This document shows, in pieces, positions 6,676 to 8,598 of a stretch of DNA of 8,598 bases (positions within the stretch are counted from its first letter, which is position 1; each line of letters starts with the position of its first letter). Made by a program: the position numbers and the translations under genes. Below the pieces are notes generated by a model, which saw only the letters and a program-made list of their open reading frames with translations, ran no database searches and had not been told where the DNA came from. The stretch is taken from positions 1 through 8,598 of the forward strand of contig CAZBGV010000141.1 of the NCBI GenBank assembly GCA_964491485.1. The letters are read 5' to 3'. Source of the stretch: IDS-8 sp964491485 (lineage in GTDB: Bacteria; Pseudomonadota; Gammaproteobacteria; Steroidobacterales; Woeseiaceae).

Positions 6676-7919
6676 TGGGTGCCGTTATGAATGACGCTCA
6701 AAACACCGCCGTCGCAGCGCAGGCCGAGATTGCCGCCGTCCCGCAGGGGCGGCTGCGCACGCCGTTCTGGCCGCGCCTCAACGAGCTCGATCGGCTGAAC
6801 GCCTGGCACGAGTGGAAGGGGTACACGACGCCGGATGCGCTGTACGACGCCGACCTCGAATATTTTTCGGTCCGCAACAGCACCGGCGTGTTCGACCTCA
6901 CGCCGATGACCAAGTACCGCATCACCGGGCCGGATTCCCTCGCGTACATCGACCGGCTGGTCACCCGCGACATGCAGAAGATCAAGCCGGGACGCGTGGC
7001 CTATGCGGTGTGGTGCGACGACCGTGGACAGGTGATCGACGACGGCACGATCTTCCACCTGCGCGAGGGCGAATACCGGCTCTGCTGCCAGGAGCGGCAC
7101 CTGGCGTGGCTCACCGCCGCCGCCATCGGGCTCGACGTCAGGATCGTCGAGGAAACGGGCGATATCGCCGCGCTCGCCGTGCAGGGTCCGACGTCGTTCA
7201 GTGTGATGAAGAATCTCGGGCTGGCCGGCATCGAGGAACTGAAGCCGTTCGGGCTGATGCACTTCGACTTCGCAGGCAGCGAGCTCATGGTCTCGCGGAC
7301 CGGGTTCACCGGCGACCTCGGCTACGAGCTCTGGATCGGGGCCGCGCAGGCGCTCGAGCTGTGGGACGCGCTGTTCGAGGCCGGCCGGCTGCACGGCATC
7401 CGCGCGATCGGCACGGACGCGCTCGACCTCGCGCGTATCGAGGCCGGCTTCCTCACGGCCGGAGTCGATTTCCTGCCGGCCGAGAGCACGGTGCGCCCCG
7501 GCCGCTCGCGCTCGCCGTTCGAGCTCGGGCTCGAGTGGCTCGTGGATTTCAAGAAGCCGAATTTCAACGGGCGGCGCGCGCTCGCCGAGGAGAAGCGCCG
7601 CGGTTCGCGCTGGCAGCTCGTCAAGCTCGACATCGAGGGCAACAAGCCTGCGCATCATTCCTATGTGTACCGGATGGTGCGCGGCCGCCGGCGGCAGGTG
7701 GGCTTCGTGACGTCGGCGTGCTGGTCGCCGGTTTGCAAGAAGAACATCGCCATCGCCACGGTCGAGGCGCCGCACGGCGATCCCGGCAACGAGCTGCTGG
7801 TGGAAATCTACTACCAGCGCGAGATGCACTGGTCGCGCGTCATGGCGAAAGCCGCGATCGCCGAGAAGCCGTTCTGGGATCCGCCGCGCCGGCGGGCGAC
7901 GCCGCCGGCACCGTACTGA
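6675..7919 (+). CDS. GcvT/DmdA-like aminomethyltransferase (folate-binding T-protein fold)
   Basis: 414-aa member of the glycine-cleavage T-protein family, which moves one-carbon units to tetrahydrofolate. The N-terminus LRTPFWPRLNEL (27-38) resembles DmdA-type members. SVRNSTGVFDLTPMTKYRITGPDSLAYIDRLVTRDM (in part, 65-100) is the classic T-protein start. GQVIDD at 118-123 matches the GGVIDD region holding the catalytic Asp of T-protein, and SRTGFTGDLGYELW (207-220) matches the conserved RTGYTGE loop. The C-terminal barrel domain (about 300-395) has VGFVTSACWSPVCKKNIAIA. A Pro/Arg-rich tail ends the protein. ATG 6675 forms TGATG with the previous stop; ATG 6687 is a possible alternative with no better ribosome site. 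No gcvH, gcvP or lpd is adjacent, so a dedicated demethylase or formaldehyde-capturing role is likelier than glycine cleavage. DMSP demethylase and O-demethylases (LigM type) are alternatives within the same fold. Confidence 0.9.
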   Translation: MGAVMNDAQNTAVAAQAEIAAVPQGRLRTPFWPRLNELDRLNAWHEWKGYTTPDALYDADLEYFSVRNSTGVFDLTPMTKYRITGPDSLAYIDRLVTRDMQKIKPGRVAYAVWCDDRGQVIDDGTIFHLREGEYRLCCQERHLAWLTAAAIGLDVRIVEETGDIAALAVQGPTSFSVMKNLGLAGIEELKPFGLMHFDFAGSELMVSRTGFTGDLGYELWIGAAQALELWDALFEAGRLHGIRAIGTDALDLARIEAGFLTAGVDFLPAESTVRPGRSRSPFELGLEWLVDFKKPNFNGRRALAEEKRRGSRWQLVKLDIEGNKPAHHSYVYRMVRGRRRQVGFVTSACWSPVCKKNIAIATVEAPHGDPGNELLVEIYYQREMHWSRVMAKAAIAEKPFWDPPRRRATPPAPY

Positions 7920-7923
7920 GACG

Positions 7924-7938
7924 GCGCGTCAGACGCGC
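7924..7938. repeat. Short inverted repeat between the aminomethyltransferase and acyl-CoA synthetase genes
   Basis: GCGCGTC-A-GACGCGC is a perfect 7-bp inverted repeat 5 nt after the aminomethyltransferase stop; a real hairpin would have about 5 bp and a 5-nt loop. No T tract follows, so it is not a convincing terminator. Confidence 0.35.
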
Positions 7939-7963
7939 GCAGCGCCGGGGATTGGACCTGACG

Positions 7964-8598
7964 TTGACCAGCCCGAAACACCGCCTCGATCCCCTCCTCC
8001 GGCCGCGGAGCATCGCCGTGCTCGGCGCGTCCGCCCGTCCGGACTCCCTCGGGGAATGGGCGCTCACGAACGTGCTGAAGGGCGGGTTCGCAGGCCCCGT
8101 CTATCCGATCAACCCGCGCTACGACGAGTTGCAGGGGCTGAAATGCTACGGCGCGCTGGCAGACCTGCCGGAGCTGCCGGACCTCGTCATTTTCGGCGTC
8201 GCGGACACCCGCGTCGAGGCGCTGCTCGACGACGCCATCGCGCAGGGCGTGCCGGCCGCGGTGCTCATGTCACCGCTCGTGCTCGACGAGGATACGACGC
8301 CGAACCTGAAGGCGCGTGTGCAGGAAAAGATCCACGCCGCCGGCATGCTGGTGTGCGGCGCGAACGGCATGGGCTTCTACAACGTGCGCGATTCGGTGTG
8401 GGCCTGCGGCTTCGACAGCCGCATGCACCGCCCGCCGGGCAACGTGACGCTCATCAGCCACTCCGGCTCGGGGATGAGCGGCATCATCGATTGCGACGAG
8501 CGACTGCGCCTCAATCTCGCGGTCTCGACGGGTTGCGAGCTCAGCGTCACGATGGACGAGTACCTCGATTTCGCGCTCGACCTGCCGGAGACGCGGGC
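7964..8598 (+). CDS. NDP-forming acyl-CoA synthetase (CoA-binding domain), C-terminus cut by window edge
   Basis: The N-terminal 211 codons are visible. The start LDPLLRPRSIAVLGASARPDSLGEW (in part) is the CoA-binding Rossmann domain of the ADP-forming acetyl-CoA synthetase/succinyl-CoA ligase superfamily. It is followed by GPVYPINPRYDELQGLKCY, DLVIFGVADTRVEALLDDA and GANGMGFYN. The second, ligase-like domain begins at about residue 160 with VTLISHSGSGMSGI, where most relatives read ISQSG. The catalytic His and the ATP-grasp domain lie beyond the edge. There is no in-frame ATG or GTG near the start; TTG 7964 or TTG 7952 are the candidates, both with poor ribosome sites. It follows the aminomethyltransferase by 44 nt and is probably in its operon. 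It would make a CoA thioester of a carboxylate, fitting the acyl-CoA dehydrogenase at the other end. DddX, a DMSP lyase, belongs to the same superfamily, so the substrate is open. Confidence 0.85.
   Translation, partial: MTSPKHRLDPLLRPRSIAVLGASARPDSLGEWALTNVLKGGFAGPVYPINPRYDELQGLKCYGALADLPELPDLVIFGVADTRVEALLDDAIAQGVPAAVLMSPLVLDEDTTPNLKARVQEKIHAAGMLVCGANGMGFYNVRDSVWACGFDSRMHRPPGNVTLISHSGSGMSGIIDCDERLRLNLAVSTGCELSVTMDEYLDFALDLPETR

Overview
This is an 8.6 kb window of very GC-rich bacterial DNA with long overlapping ORFs on both strands and tightly packed, translationally coupled genes. Codon use and the gene families suggest a proteobacterium, perhaps of the Burkholderiales type, but nothing in the window fixes the taxon. 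A run of exactly 100 Ns (1758-1857) marks a scaffold gap, so this is draft or metagenome assembly and the true length of that interval is unknown.

Layout. Leftward from the gap run a BetI-like TetR-family regulator (1741 to 1112) and, 8 nt behind it, an acyl-CoA dehydrogenase (1103 to 1) cut by the left edge just after its catalytic glutamate. Rightward from the gap, an AT-richer patch carries a perfect TetR-type inverted repeat (1992-2009), followed by a co-directional series: a class III, glutamate-1-semialdehyde-aminotransferase-like enzyme (2070-3404); a 117-nt spacer with a strong terminator-like hairpin and two smaller inverted repeats; two tandem paralogous FAD oxidoreductases of the phytoene-desaturase/PYROXD2 type (3522-5138 and 5131-6675, overlapping by 8 nt); a GcvT/DmdA-like folate-dependent aminomethyltransferase (6675-7919, start overlapping the previous stop by 1 nt); and the N-terminal part of an NDP-forming acyl-CoA synthetase (from about 7964 past the right edge).

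How the genes may work together (inference). The families fit a catabolic island: FAD enzymes oxidise a substrate, possibly at an N-methyl or other C-N bond; the lone GcvT-fold protein passes a one-carbon unit to tetrahydrofolate; the PLP enzyme moves an amino group; the acyl-CoA synthetase activates the remaining carboxylate; and the acyl-CoA dehydrogenase begins beta-oxidation-like breakdown. The regulator resembles BetI, and its likely operator resembles the Bacillus subtilis FadR box, so the inducer could be a betaine-like compound or an acyl-CoA intermediate. The substrate cannot be read from the sequence. The most distinctive point is the coupling of phytoene-desaturase-type flavoproteins to a stand-alone GcvT-like protein, which parallels sarcosine/dimethylglycine dehydrogenases but uses a different flavoprotein family.

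No rRNA, tRNA, CRISPR array, insertion sequence or phage gene was seen.
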